Shown here piece after piece: positions 11,078 through 19,904 of a stretch of DNA of 64,000 nt (within the stretch, counting starts at the first letter, position 1; each line of letters starts with the position of its first letter). A program made the position numbers and the translations under genes. This DNA is from Yarrowia lipolytica (taxonomy: Eukaryota; Ascomycota; Dipodascomycetes; Dipodascales): assembly GCF_001761485.1 (NCBI RefSeq), contig NC_090773.1, positions 2,170,001 through 2,234,000 on the forward strand. Reading direction: 5' to 3'. Below the pieces are notes generated by a model that made no database searches, was not told where the DNA came from, and saw only the letters and a program-made list of their open reading frames with translations.

Positions 11078-12916
11078 TCATCTTGCAACCACCCTGGGGG
11101 GCCCATCTGAAGGCAAAGAAATCCAGCCTTCGTGAACTTTGGCAGCTACTGTAGCTGACTGAGTGATGTAAAACGTCTTATCACCATCATGATCGTCGAT
11201 CCACGTCTTGCCAGACCCAAAGTAGGCAAAAGGATCGTCATTGTCTTCATACCTATACTCAAAGTCCTCCCATCGTGGTTCTCGAAGCACGGCAATAGCA
11301 TGGGACACGGAACCGGGCCAGTCGACCTTGGATCGTTTAGTACCGTCTTTGGTTACTTCGTTGAAGAATCCGTTGCCTTTAGTGACCGAAATCGCTTTAG
11401 ACAGCTCAGTGATTCTCCTGTTGAACGACACTGTCGCCTTGAGGGACGGCTCCAATGACTTGATTTTCTCAAGCTGTTTCTTTCGGATAGCTCTGGCAAT
11501 ATAAGCAGCTTGCAGCTCCACAGTCTCAGCAGGAGTGCTCTCGGTGATGTACGAGTTGACAGAAAGGGTGTAGAAGAAGTTGGGGAACCCCGGGGCAGCT
11601 AGACCGAGGTAGGATGCTGAATAGCCAAGTCTGGACTCCAGAGGGGAGAAGTGTTGTCTCAAACTGTACCCATCGGTGCCAATAATTTCATAGTTGGGGG
11701 TGAATCCATTTCCGTTGGTCAGAGGATAGCCCGTGGCGGCAATAATAACATCCACTTGTCTTTCAACACCATCAGCTCCAATGATACCGTTCTTGGTAAA
11801 CTCCTTCACGTCACCGAGGAGGTAGTCAACATTTGGTCGGGTGAGAGCCTCGAGGTATCCAGGGGCAGGTAGAAGCCGTTTGGCTCCAAAGGGGTACGTG
11901 GGTACCACTTTCCGGAACAGTTTGGGGTCTTTGCCAACCCGAATCCACGCCACAGCCAGTAGTTCCTTGGTGAGTTCTCTAAACGCAGGAGTTCCGTAAA
12001 AAAAAAAATCGTACTTGCCTCCAATGTTTCTGTGCAACTCCTTCTGGAACTCCAAGTAGTCTTTGTCGGACTTGATAGACTCAATGTCGTCCCTCGAGTA
12101 CTCCACGTAGCCGGGGACTCCGGGTCCAAACAGAGCATGACCAATCCAAGAAGAGGACTTGGCGTAGTGGTCCACGTGGGCCGCTTGTTCGACAATCTGA
12201 GGCAAGATCTGGACTCCAGTGGCTCCGTTTCCTATCAGAGCCACTCGTTTGCCGGTCAAGTCCAGTCCCTCAGGCCACTGTTGAGGATGAAACTTGATCC
12301 CCTGGAAGGAGTCGAATCCCGGTTGAGTAGGAAGATACCTGGGGTTGTTAAGAGCTCCACTGGTGGCGATAAATACGTCAGCACGAATCTCTGAACGTTT
12401 CTTATCGGCCACGGTTTCCACCTGAATCACCCACTGACTGGTATTCTTGTTGAACTTGGCCTCTAGAATGTTGTGTCCAAACCTGGTCTTCTCGTTTAGT
12501 TGATACTTCTTTGCCCTGTCACCCCAATACTGCTTGATATCGTTTCCGTAGGCGTACGGTCTGTCCCAGTCGCGCTTGGGGTCAAAAGATAATTGGTAGG
12601 CGTGAACAGGAACATCGCATTGGACACCTGGGTAGCTGTTGTCGAACCAAACGCCCCCAAAGTCCGGAGACCGCTCCAGAATGGTGAGGTCAATGTTGTC
12701 TACCTTTTGAGAAAGGATGATTCCGGTTGAAATACCAGCAAGACCTGCCCCCGAGAGAACAACACTGATCTTCTCACGGCCGAGAGGAGGACGAGAAAGG
12801 ATCTTCTGAGCCCATGGAGACGGGTCGAGACGGTCCAAATGGGGGAATTGAGAGATGAGTTCTTCCTTGTCGACGGACGAGGTGTCTGTGTGGCCAACTC
12901 CGTTTTTGGAAGACAT
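11078..12916 (-). CDS. Baeyer-Villiger-type flavin monooxygenase
   Basis: The 612-residue protein belongs to the class B flavoprotein monooxygenases, which use FAD and NADPH with O2 to turn ketones into esters or lactones or to oxygenate N or S. The FAD-binding Rossmann motif is GAGLAG at residues 56-61. It is followed by the FGGVWFDNSYPGVQCDVP block near 86-103. The Baeyer-Villiger fingerprint FxGxxxHxxxWP is fully present at F204, G206, H210, W214 and P215, and the NADPH-binding motif GNGATG is at 229-234. There is no signal peptide or obvious membrane anchor. The open frame continues upstream, but its extra 35 codons start at a non-ATG codon and do not look conserved, so the ATG at 12916 is preferred. 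An 18-bp perfect palindrome lies about 200 bp upstream. The substrate cannot be read from the sequence; the closest functional annotations would be cyclohexanone or hydroxyacetophenone monooxygenase-like. Confidence 0.88.
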   Translation of the reverse strand: MSSKNGVGHTDTSSVDKEELISQFPHLDRLDPSPWAQKILSRPPLGREKISVVLSGAGLAGISTGIILSQKVDNIDLTILERSPDFGGVWFDNSYPGVQCDVPVHAYQLSFDPKRDWDRPYAYGNDIKQYWGDRAKKYQLNEKTRFGHNILEAKFNKNTSQWVIQVETVADKKRSEIRADVFIATSGALNNPRYLPTQPGFDSFQGIKFHPQQWPEGLDLTGKRVALIGNGATGVQILPQIVEQAAHVDHYAKSSSWIGHALFGPGVPGYVEYSRDDIESIKSDKDYLEFQKELHRNIGGKYDFFFYGTPAFRELTKELLAVAWIRVGKDPKLFRKVVPTYPFGAKRLLPAPGYLEALTRPNVDYLLGDVKEFTKNGIIGADGVERQVDVIIAATGYPLTNGNGFTPNYEIIGTDGYSLRQHFSPLESRLGYSASYLGLAAPGFPNFFYTLSVNSYITESTPAETVELQAAYIARAIRKKQLEKIKSLEPSLKATVSFNRRITELSKAISVTKGNGFFNEVTKDGTKRSKVDWPGSVSHAIAVLREPRWEDFEYRYEDNDDPFAYFGSGKTWIDDHDGDKTFYITQSATVAAKVHEGWISLPSDGPPRVVAR

Positions 12917-13551
12917 GTTAGTAGTTGCACTGTGAAAGGTGAATGGTGAGAGGGGGTAGCACGAGGAGTATATGTAGACAGCCAGCATCACTGAATCATC
13001 AGTAACGCCACACAAGATCACCCTCGCAGGTGGAGGAAGCCTCTTGAAGCCACTGCAGTTGAGATCTCTTGGAAAAGTCCAATCTACCGTAGCCTGTAGT
13101 CATCATCATCATCATTACTGTACAGTAATGACAGTAAGATGGTCCATCCAGCTCTTCAGATCTGTAACTGTCACTTGTAGATGCTCTCGGGGCTAGTTGA
13201 TTCAGAGTCACTCAACCACCCGGTCACTGGGGATTCATCAAGCCACAAGCCCACCATACCATAGACCTGATTTTTCAATCTTGCCATTCGCAATCATAAC
13301 TCCATCCTATAGAGCCACACTCACTAGTGAAAGGCTAAGTAAGCCACCAATATTGTCAAGCCGGGTACTGTAAGTCACAGATGATCAAACAAATACTGAG
13401 GTTATCAAGACATAGATAAGGCGATCTGAAAGCTAACGCGGATGGACAATCATTGGTGGATCTAGCAAAGCTACGGCCAGAAAAGTTTTCCTATTCGCTC
13501 AATCACGCCATAACGGGTTCTCTATCGTCATTTCGTCTATAACTCATTCGT
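12917..13551. other. Promoter region of the monooxygenase gene
   Basis: Separates the monooxygenase start from the 3' end of the AP-3 mu gene; both are on the minus strand. It contains a short CAT repeat at about 13101-13115 running into a perfect palindrome at 13113-13130. No gene is visible. Confidence 0.6.
13113..13130. promoter_or_regulatory. 18-bp perfect palindrome built on TACTGTACAGTA
   Basis: CATTACTGTACAGTAATG equals its own reverse complement with no spacer. It lies about 200 bp upstream of the monooxygenase ATG, where a dimeric regulator could bind. TACTGTA half-sites recur in other gene-free regions of the window, so it may instead be a common intergenic motif. The regulatory role is inferred. 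Confidence 0.4.
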
Positions 13552-14742
13552 CTATCTCACCACATACTCAGCCACATCGGTGGCATACTTGACTCCCTTG
13601 TATGGCTTGACTCCCTCGCCCAGACCCCGGGCGGCCACAATGTTCACACTGTCCACCTTGAGACCCGAGGGAACAGCACCCTGCAGCGAGTACTTCAGGG
13701 TTACATGACTCACATTACCGTCACAGATGCCTCTAAACGTTGCGTTGAACCCCATGGGGGTCGTGGTGCCCAGATTCCACACCCCGCCCTTTTGATTAGT
13801 AATAAAGTCTCCGGTCGTGTTTCGCAATGTCTTGATTTTTCCTCCAAACACCTCCACCGCGAGATTGTCGACAGCCTTGACTCCTCTGTTCATGAGCACG
13901 CCCACTCGGACCTCAAATTCGTCCTTCTGCAGCCCCAGACCCGTGTGGAACGTGCAATTGACCAGATATGAGGACACGTTCACATCCTGTGTGTACGTCA
14001 GCAGTTTTGTTCTTCCGTCAGGAGGGGTGAAACGAAAGCGGCTGGCGGGTCCCGATTTTGTAATGCACACATGTTTGCCTCCAGCAATAGGACGACTGAG
14101 AGAAAGTTCGATTTCGGGGACACCTGAGAGATGCGATGTGAGGTACACAGAGCCGTCGACATATGAAACGACGGGTGTAGTCTTAGAAGCCCCCTGACGT
14201 CGGACAACACACGTGATTGACTCCTCGACGTCCACAAACAGCTCGTTCTGTGTGTGTCGCACGTTCTGTCTTCTCCAGTAGGGTCCATCGGCCGCCGAGC
14301 GGCTCACCTTGTGGGGGGTTGCACTCTGGCTCAGCAGTTTACTGAGCACGCCTCCCTTGCTCACGAATTCGCGCACTTGGTCCGGTTCGCTGAGATAAGG
14401 CACTCCGTTGTCCAGCGTCTCACTCAGGATCAGAGTCACTGTGTCATAGTTGGAGTCCAGCTTGGCGAGCACAAAGTACTGGGCCATGGAGTCGGTGAGC
14501 AGTTGCACAAACTGCGCTGGTACGGCCGGCGAAACCGTTGGATCAGCCACAATCACGAACGTGAGCCCGCTGGCCCGCTTGAACCGGTAGATGACGTAGT
14601 TTGACGACGACGTGCTTTGGATGATGTCCGAGCCCGGATGCAGGTCGATTTCCTCACTGATCGTCGTCCACGCGGGTGGTGAGCCCGACACGGGGTACTC
14701 GAAAATGAGAGACGTGGCATCCGTGATAAATATCGCTTCCAT
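13552..14742 (-). CDS. APM3: AP-3 adaptor complex, mu subunit
   Basis: The 396-residue protein matches the medium chain of AP-3, the clathrin-independent adaptor that carries cargo from the Golgi to the vacuole. The N-terminal 140 residues form the longin-like part. The mu homology domain begins near W156 with the hallmark WRRQNVRHTQNELFVDVEE block (mu chains typically read PWR..GVKYTNNEIYFDV). The end, PYKGVKYATDVAEYVVR, strongly resembles the C-terminus of metazoan AP-3 mu (KPFKGVKYVTKAG...), which separates it from AP-1, AP-2 and AP-4 mu. The length is normal for the family, and the ATG at 14742 is the natural start. The four partner subunits are not in this window. Confidence in AP-3 over other mu chains is high but rests on the C-terminus. 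Confidence 0.9.
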   Translation of the reverse strand: MEAIFITDATSLIFEYPVSGSPPAWTTISEEIDLHPGSDIIQSTSSSNYVIYRFKRASGLTFVIVADPTVSPAVPAQFVQLLTDSMAQYFVLAKLDSNYDTVTLILSETLDNGVPYLSEPDQVREFVSKGGVLSKLLSQSATPHKVSRSAADGPYWRRQNVRHTQNELFVDVEESITCVVRRQGASKTTPVVSYVDGSVYLTSHLSGVPEIELSLSRPIAGGKHVCITKSGPASRFRFTPPDGRTKLLTYTQDVNVSSYLVNCTFHTGLGLQKDEFEVRVGVLMNRGVKAVDNLAVEVFGGKIKTLRNTTGDFITNQKGGVWNLGTTTPMGFNATFRGICDGNVSHVTLKYSLQGAVPSGLKVDSVNIVAARGLGEGVKPYKGVKYATDVAEYVVR

Positions 14743-15040
14743 GGTGTGTTGTGAGGTGTGGAGGTGGTGACAAGTGGTGATCTGAAACGCTGCATGTTGG
14801 GAGTAGTAGCGTGCTTGCAGTGAAGTTTAATGCGAGAGGACCATGTCCAGACCACGGCGATAAAGAAGAGCTCAACGGTGGTCTAATTCGCTTCTGGATA
14901 AAGTGGCCACTCGGAACATTTTGTATTTTTCTCCTATCTGCTTATTAAGGCAAATTGTTTTTGTTTTGTTTTTCTTCTGCTTTTTTTTTCTGCTTTTTTT
15001 TGCTTCTGCTTTTTTTTCTTCTGCTTTTTTTCTGCATTGT
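14743..15040. repeat. Spacer with T-rich TTCTGC repeats at the LINE 5' flank
   Basis: The proximal part is the AP-3 mu promoter. Positions about 14957-15035 are an imperfect tandem array of TTCTGC plus T runs, five or so units long. In the opposite orientation it reads GCAGAAAAAA, similar to the last bases of the LINE 3' end. The array abuts the likely left end of the LINE. Confidence 0.55.
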
Positions 15041-15149
15041 GTGGTAGGAAGACGACAAGTATTTGGTTAAGGAGTTACTTGACGGGTAATGTAATGCCGA
15101 GGAAGACACAGTTCCCGACGACCAGGAAACGGAACAGGCTGACGTATCC

Positions 15150-15692
15150 ATGAACGGCTTTGACACCCAGCCTGACGCACTTGCTCACCCTGAAGTAGCC
15201 CCTGATGTCACCCAGTTTCTTCCCCCCGCTACCCCGCTTAACACCGAGGCCACCAACAACGGCCTTCCCCACGACCACACCAGTCCCAACACGACCAACC
15301 AAACACAACCCCCCCCCGGAAGTATCCACGAGGGCCGACCCCGAGGAGGGCACACCACCTCCAGTTTCTCTGGCGAGCCCTCTCACACCACGCTCGGCAA
15401 GAAGCACATTGCGGTCTTCCAGACCGCCTCGAGCGAGGTTCCGGTGCAAATCCTGAACCCGGACAGGTCGGAGAACAGACTCTGCTGGCTGCCTTCTCAG
15501 GAGGTAGCAAAGTTCATTGACGGGAGGTGCCCGACATTCCTGTCTACATGCCACTTCAAAGTTTTCCACGACGGTGCGACACTCAGCTCGGTAGACGAGA
15601 TTGTAGAACCCCCGAACAGTCCCCCGAACCCCCCTAGGGTGACCACTCTCCATGAGGTGGACACAATGCTCCGACCGGGGCAGAACCAGTAA
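15150..15692 (+). CDS. LINE ORF1 C-terminal part
   Basis: 180 codons from an ATG, ending in TAA two bases before the ORF2 ATG. The first half is rich in Pro, Thr and Asn and looks disordered; the second half (from about residue 85) is more globular. In LINEs, ORF1 makes an RNA-binding protein of the retrotransposition particle. The CCHC or Cys-rich motif reported for Ylli ORF1 is absent here, and an in-frame TAA lies upstream at 15087, so this is probably the C-terminal remainder of a longer ORF1 with a fortuitous ATG. The stop-to-start distance of two bases would suit termination-reinitiation for ORF2 translation. Confidence 0.65.
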   Translation: MNGFDTQPDALAHPEVAPDVTQFLPPATPLNTEATNNGLPHDHTSPNTTNQTQPPPGSIHEGRPRGGHTTSSFSGEPSHTTLGKKHIAVFQTASSEVPVQILNPDRSENRLCWLPSQEVAKFIDGRCPTFLSTCHFKVFHDGATLSSVDEIVEPPNSPPNPPRVTTLHEVDTMLRPGQNQ

Positions 15693-15694
15693 GC

Positions 15695-18600
15695 ATGTCT
15701 TTCACCTCTACTACCACCCCTTCTAAAGCCCCATGTAAGAGCACCCAGGCCAAAATGAAATCTCCGAATGTTAAAGTCATCACGGCTAACATCGGCGGTT
15801 TTAAGATGGCGGAAGCGCTTAACCGATTACCCGACACCATTGTAAACATTATTCGAACTACTCACTACCCCGATCTCGTCCTTCTTCAAGAGACGAACTG
15901 GGTGGACTCCTCCCTACAAACCGCTCAACAAATCATTTCAAACTCGCCCTACCCGGGGGGCAGACACTACACCCTCCTCGGCTCCACAGCTGGTGTTTCT
16001 AATAGAAGCGTCGGCGTGGGGCTAGTCTATTCCGACAACGTCACCATCACAAACTTTACAACAGTTTTTGAATACTTCCCAGCCCTAGACAACAGACTGT
16101 GTTTGGCCGACGTGCACATCAAAGGCACCGACAGACACCTATCGCTGATCAACGTATACGCACCAAACGAGCAGGGAGCCTCCCCCTTCACTAACCGGCA
16201 GTTCTACCAGTCACTAGACGACTATCTACGCCTCCATCCCTGCCAATACCCCCTGATAGCGGCAGGCGATTGGAACGCGGTCGCCTCCAACGACGGCAGG
16301 ATTGGCGAAAAAGTGACGACTCACCTTAAGGACTTCTTAGCTAACTGGGACTTACTAGACACCTACACTCTAATCAGCAAACACAGAAAAGGCCTCTACA
16401 CTCACACCAACAACAGCCGCGGAGCTGGCAGGCGCCTGGATCAGCTGCACATCTCTTCGACACTCTCACAGTGGATCAAATCCACACAACTGGTAACCAA
16501 CAAGCAGGGTCACAACATCACGAAGTCCTCTCACCACGCGGTCCAATTCGTCTTTAACTTTGGCAACCTCACCCAGCGACAAGACAGAGGCCCAGGCACC
16601 TGGAGGATGCCCTGGTGGGTTTTTGATACAGAGTACATTGCTTGGCTCAAGTTCCACGTCAAATCCATTCTGAAGCGATATGGTCCTTTGAAGCCCAGCC
16701 TGAAGCTGCAATGCCTGAAAGAAAACATTAAGGTCACCATCCAACAGGAAGCCAAAAACCGCGCACTTCGAGATTCCAACCACCCAGACAACAGACGCCG
16801 CGAGGCCCTCATGGCAACAGCCTCAGACTGGCAAGCCTACCCAGCTAACGAGCCATACCCGATGCTCCATGCTCGGGTCGAACAATCCAAGCAACAGATG
16901 GAGATCCACTCCCTACGGAACCACCAAGGCCGAGTGAAGACCGACACCTCCTCTCTCTGCGACATCTCAGCTCGATACTTTGACAACATCTTCGACAGAG
17001 CTGCCGATATCAACGACACCGACGACAGCGCCTTTTTAGACCTCTTCCCCGAAGAAACCCGGAGGGTGAATACAGCTAACCCAAGCCTGGACTCGTCTTT
17101 TACCAAGGAGGAGATCTTCGATACCATCAAGGCGTCTACGCACAACAGCGCGCCAGGGCCAGACGGCATCCCGTACAGGTTCTACCGCGACTGCTGGGAT
17201 GAGCTGGGGGACTTGATGACGGACGTCTACAACGAAGCTGGAGCCGACTCGCCCATCAGCACCGAACGCAACACCGCTATCATCAAACTACTGTACAAGT
17301 CGGGAGATCAGGCCGACATCTCCAACTACAGGCCTATTTCTTTGATCAACACAGAGGTGAAGATCTACACACAGCTCATTAACAAAGCCATCCAGAACAT
17401 TCTTCCGGACAGCATTCACGGCGCCCAAAACGGTTTCGTACCGGGTCGACACATCACTAACAATCTCGACACCATGGATCATTTTTGCAACGCCTACTCC
17501 CAGCTGAACATGGGTTGGGTCGTAGGATCACTGGACTTCCGGAAAGCCTACGACACTATCAGCCAGAGTTGGGTGATAAAGACGCTTCGAAATGTGGGTG
17601 TCTCGGAACTGATGATCAACCGTATCCTAGCTGTACAACAGAACGCAGTAACGAGAATCAACATCAGAGGTGTCCTATCTCGCCCAGTCCGCATCAAGAT
17701 CGGAGTGAGACAAGGATGCCCTCTCTCTCCAACCCTCTTCATCATCGCAGTAGACGCACTTGTGCGTCGTCTGGACCGAGAGATGTTTGGACTGGCCCCA
17801 GGCCTGCCACTATCCCACCACCACACCACTGGGCACAGGCCGCCACAACCCCCTACTCACCCGGAGGCAGTGGCAGCTGGACACATGAAGGTGTCGGCTT
17901 TCGCGGACGACATAGCGGTGTTCCTCAACAACATCCAGGACGTGGCCACGGTTGGTAGAGTGCTCTGCCTCTTCCAACGGGTCTCAGGCCTCACACTAAA
18001 CCCGTCAAAGACGGTGCTTCAGAAGATCGGCCCCCCCGATTGTTTTGTTCCACTAACCTTTATTGACGCAGAATGGCAGCGAACAATTGACGCCACCTGG
18101 CCAACCGACAACAACACACGACAGGCCCCGACGCTCCGGACATCTGACAACATTTTCCGGTACCTCGGAGTACACTTCGGAAATCGCGAAAGGTTGGACA
18201 CGCACTACGCTCAGATCAAGGAGGACCTCAAGGAGTCGCTGCGACGCCTTTCACTATGGGGTCTCCCCTATTACAGCAAGGCGTGGATGATCAACATCTA
18301 CTTCTTCTCGAAACTGAATTTCCTTGGACCCTACGTCAGCCAGATCGACAACACCTTCATCCGAGAGCTGAACGAACTAGCGTGCGACAAGATCAACAAA
18401 TTATCACCCGACAAAACACGCAAAACCTTCAGCAATGGTTTCATCCAAACTCCGGTAGGCAGAGGAGGACTGAACCTGCGGGACATGGGACGTTTCATGG
18501 TGTGCCTGAAGGCCGCTCGGGCTTACAGGTTCTTCCATGGCTCATCGCCGGCCCTTTGGGACTGCACCTTCCAGTTCTACAGCAGAACTCACAGTCTCAC

Positions 18601-19597
18601 ACAGGAAAAGCCACACCAGCGCGTCGACTGCCGCTTTCCGACAGGCCAAGCTTGGGGCTACGCAGCCTCCCCCACCATGCGAGACGCAATCAGAGCTTCT
18701 TTCGAGCTCAACAAGCCCCTCACCGCGGAACATGCCAACCCTCGAGAAGATCACGAGCCCTCTACAACAGACACAGTTAATCACAGAATCTGGGAACGAA
18801 ACCAGGTGAACGTGAGAGCAGCAGAATCTTTCCGGGAAGCACACGTCGACATCGCAGCCGCGAGACGATACCATCCGGTCAGAATGGTGTCCACAGCGGA
18901 AATCGACCACCTCCGGTGGAGCATGGGACCACTTACTCTAGAGAACTTCATGTTTCACAAGACCTCGTCTCCCGACTTGCCAAACTTCCCACACACACTT
19001 GCACGACCGAAGAAGTGGACTCAACGAAGCGACTACGGGGGCATCTCTGACGACATGGTCTGGCAGGAGGTAATGCATGACCTTCGAAAACACTACATCG
19101 CCGACGCCAACAAAGCACAAGTTCTTCACCTCATGCGGATATCTCGACTTCCGCTCGTGAAATGGAGATACCCTGACGACCACGTTTTCACCAAGAAGAA
19201 TCCAGGATGCGGGCTCTGTGATAAGGCCATCATTCAGGATCTGCACGAGCATATCTTCTGCAAGTGCGAAGTTCTTCTTTCCATGTTGACCAGGATGAAG
19301 ATTCCGTCAGTGGACTCTCTAAAGGACTGGATCTTTACCGAGTCGAAATGTGGAGTACTCCCCTCTTTCCCAGGGCATGTGAACAGTGACGCCCCCCGGA
19401 AACATCAACAAGTCAAGACACGCAAATATCTGCGGGAATTGGCTTATGGGATCTGGAAGATGGAGAGATCCCTCCGGTACTCAGGGGACGACGCCACCCT
19501 GGGACATGTCCAACAGGGTTTGCTTCAATTCCTGAAGGAAGCCCAGATGTGTTTCTACGATGGACAACCGCCAGCACTTCACGATGAGCGAGAGTAG
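15695..19597 (+). CDS. LINE ORF2: endonuclease and reverse transcriptase
   Basis: 1300 residues without interruption. The N-terminus is an AP-like endonuclease: TANIGG near residue 30, the catalytic-Glu segment LLQETNW near 66, GDWNAV near 190, and the terminal SSHHAVQF block near 276. The reverse transcriptase follows with YRPISLIN, NGFVPGRH, SLDFRKAYD, GVRQGCPLSP and the catalytic FADD at 736-739, then the thumb region (YLGVHFG). Near the end a C-x2-C-x8-H-x4-C knuckle at 1172-1189 matches the Cys/His motif that closes L1-clade ORF2 proteins. In the family this protein nicks the target DNA and primes cDNA synthesis there. All catalytic motifs look intact, so the copy could be a source of enzyme even if its ORF1 is truncated. 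Confidence 0.95.
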   Translation: MSFTSTTTPSKAPCKSTQAKMKSPNVKVITANIGGFKMAEALNRLPDTIVNIIRTTHYPDLVLLQETNWVDSSLQTAQQIISNSPYPGGRHYTLLGSTAGVSNRSVGVGLVYSDNVTITNFTTVFEYFPALDNRLCLADVHIKGTDRHLSLINVYAPNEQGASPFTNRQFYQSLDDYLRLHPCQYPLIAAGDWNAVASNDGRIGEKVTTHLKDFLANWDLLDTYTLISKHRKGLYTHTNNSRGAGRRLDQLHISSTLSQWIKSTQLVTNKQGHNITKSSHHAVQFVFNFGNLTQRQDRGPGTWRMPWWVFDTEYIAWLKFHVKSILKRYGPLKPSLKLQCLKENIKVTIQQEAKNRALRDSNHPDNRRREALMATASDWQAYPANEPYPMLHARVEQSKQQMEIHSLRNHQGRVKTDTSSLCDISARYFDNIFDRAADINDTDDSAFLDLFPEETRRVNTANPSLDSSFTKEEIFDTIKASTHNSAPGPDGIPYRFYRDCWDELGDLMTDVYNEAGADSPISTERNTAIIKLLYKSGDQADISNYRPISLINTEVKIYTQLINKAIQNILPDSIHGAQNGFVPGRHITNNLDTMDHFCNAYSQLNMGWVVGSLDFRKAYDTISQSWVIKTLRNVGVSELMINRILAVQQNAVTRINIRGVLSRPVRIKIGVRQGCPLSPTLFIIAVDALVRRLDREMFGLAPGLPLSHHHTTGHRPPQPPTHPEAVAAGHMKVSAFADDIAVFLNNIQDVATVGRVLCLFQRVSGLTLNPSKTVLQKIGPPDCFVPLTFIDAEWQRTIDATWPTDNNTRQAPTLRTSDNIFRYLGVHFGNRERLDTHYAQIKEDLKESLRRLSLWGLPYYSKAWMINIYFFSKLNFLGPYVSQIDNTFIRELNELACDKINKLSPDKTRKTFSNGFIQTPVGRGGLNLRDMGRFMVCLKAARAYRFFHGSSPALWDCTFQFYSRTHSLTQEKPHQRVDCRFPTGQAWGYAASPTMRDAIRASFELNKPLTAEHANPREDHEPSTTDTVNHRIWERNQVNVRAAESFREAHVDIAAARRYHPVRMVSTAEIDHLRWSMGPLTLENFMFHKTSSPDLPNFPHTLARPKKWTQRSDYGGISDDMVWQEVMHDLRKHYIADANKAQVLHLMRISRLPLVKWRYPDDHVFTKKNPGCGLCDKAIIQDLHEHIFCKCEVLLSMLTRMKIPSVDSLKDWIFTESKCGVLPSFPGHVNSDAPRKHQQVKTRKYLRELAYGIWKMERSLRYSGDDATLGHVQQGLLQFLKEAQMCFYDGQPPALHDERE

Positions 19598-19904
19598 ACA
19601 CAGTAGCAAGCGTAAAAGGCGGCCGAGGCCACCGAGAGAACAGCGTAGCAGGGCGCGTAGTCACCACAGGGGACGCAGAACCAAACCAATGACGAAGAAG
19701 AACCACAAGGAGAAGTTTTCAAAGGCAATGCAAATGAAGAGGGCAATGGAAGGATTGAGATTAGAGAACTGGAGACTGGAGTGGCGTTTTCCCGATGAAC
19801 GAACAAACACGCGAAGCTATGTGGACCAACATACAACACGGACTGAACCAGGTTTTTTTATGATTTTTTTACTGGAAATAGGTACGTGCCAAGTTGGACC
19901 ATGA
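19560..19904 (+). CDS. Possible small basic ORF at the LINE 3' end
   Basis: 114 codons from an ATG that overlaps the last 38 bases of ORF2 in the +1 frame. The first 60 residues are packed with Arg and Lys (KRKRRPRPPREQRSRAR and similar), followed by a helix-like stretch and an unstructured end. It could be a third, RNA-binding product or a reading-frame accident of a purine-rich 3' untranslated region. A published function for such an ORF in Ylli is not known to me. Conservation across full-length copies would decide. Confidence 0.25.
   Translation: MDNRQHFTMSESRHSSKRKRRPRPPREQRSRARSHHRGRRTKPMTKKNHKEKFSKAMQMKRAMEGLRLENWRLEWRFPDERTNTRSYVDQHTTRTEPGFFMIFLLEIGTCQVGP

Noticed and set aside
12916-12923. 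TACTAAC directly before the monooxygenase ATG as an intron branch point
   Set aside because: No AG follows at the short distance used in this yeast, and the reading frame is open and well conserved from the ATG.
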